From the NCBI GenBank assembly GCA_020859965.1, contig JAJBVF010000011.1, positions 1 through 5,551 on the forward strand: 5,551 nt of DNA. Reading direction: 5' to 3'. The position numbers and the translations under genes are program-made. Every line of letters begins with the position of its first letter. The stretch's first letter is position 1. Under the pieces are notes generated by a model. The model was not told where the DNA came from, did not search any database, and worked only from the letters and a program-made list of their open reading frames with translations. Positions 5,412 through 5,551 of the stretch are shown here, in pieces. This DNA is from Clostridiales bacterium. GTDB taxonomy: Bacteria; Bacillota; Clostridia; Lachnospirales; Lachnospiraceae.

Positions 5412-5551
5412 TCAGTACTCCTGATTTTCCATGTAATTCATATATTTGACCACCATCAGCGCGATCTTAAACGTAATCGCATCTTCAAAAACCCTCAGAT
5501 CAAGCCCTGTAGATTTCTGCAGCTTGTCCAGCCGATAAACAAGAGTATTTC
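5412..5551 (-). CDS. C-terminal end of a PucR/CdaR-family transcriptional regulator (partial)
   Basis: An open frame enters from the right edge and ends at TGA (5414-5412), followed at once by an in-frame TAA. Only the last 45 residues are present, beginning NTLVYRLDKLQKSTGLDL and continuing through RVFEDAITFKIALMV. This is the hallmark of the PucR-type C-terminal helix-turn-helix (NTLxYRL, then TGLDL, then the ED..F..ALMV helix), as found in CdaR sugar-diacid regulators and their Clostridia relatives. Such proteins bind DNA through this end and sense ligands, often sugar acids, through N-terminal domains that lie outside the window. It is 93 bp upstream of the KDG kinase gene on the same strand, so it may control that gene or be co-transcribed with it. 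The family call is good; ligand and targets are inferred. Confidence 0.8.
   Translation of the reverse strand, partial: NTLVYRLDKLQKSTGLDLRVFEDAITFKIALMVVKYMNYMENQEY

Overview
The window looks like a stretch of low-to-moderate GC Bacillota chromosome, most likely class Clostridia and plausibly Lachnospiraceae. This is an inference from strong GGAGG-type ribosome binding sites, the protein flavour (short K+-type pyruvate kinase, signal-anchored S41 protease, Clostridia-type PfkB sugar kinase, PucR/CdaR-type regulator) and the compact layout. All recognisable genes lie on the minus strand, so transcription runs from high to low coordinates. There is no rRNA, tRNA, CRISPR array, insertion sequence or phage gene.

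In transcription order: (i) 5551-5412, the last 45 codons of a PucR/CdaR-family regulator cut by the window edge; (ii) a 93-bp gap with an elaborate inverted repeat (5368-5408); (iii) 5318-4221, a PfkB-family sugar kinase, best read as 2-keto-3-deoxygluconate (KDG) kinase, followed by a 12-bp-stem terminator at about 4095-4140; (iv) a near-consensus promoter (4068-4040) driving (v) 3972-2647, a membrane-anchored S41/CtpA-type PDZ serine protease; (vi) a 163-bp gap with a second small inverted-repeat element; (vii) 2483-1728, a sigma-70-like protein that has regions 1.1, 1.2, 2.1-2.2 and 3 but no region 4 and a degenerate region 2.3/2.4; (viii) 1637-198, a full-length pyruvate kinase; (ix) 197-1, a T-rich, gene-free trailer.

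The window therefore falls into two units. The right one (regulator plus KDG kinase) belongs to sugar-acid or uronate catabolism, ending in KDG-6-phosphate for the Entner-Doudoroff aldolase; the rest of that locus would be beyond the right edge. The left one (ctpA, sigma-like gene, pyk) shows no convincing internal terminator and could be one transcript from the promoter at 4068-4040. Its members have no obvious shared pathway: envelope proteolysis, a putative RNA-polymerase-binding protein and the last step of glycolysis.

The item most worth following up is the sigma-like protein: a full-looking N-terminal half of a primary sigma factor whose promoter-melting aromatic residues and -35-binding domain are absent. 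The second is a pair of intergenic hairpin elements sharing a 10-mer.
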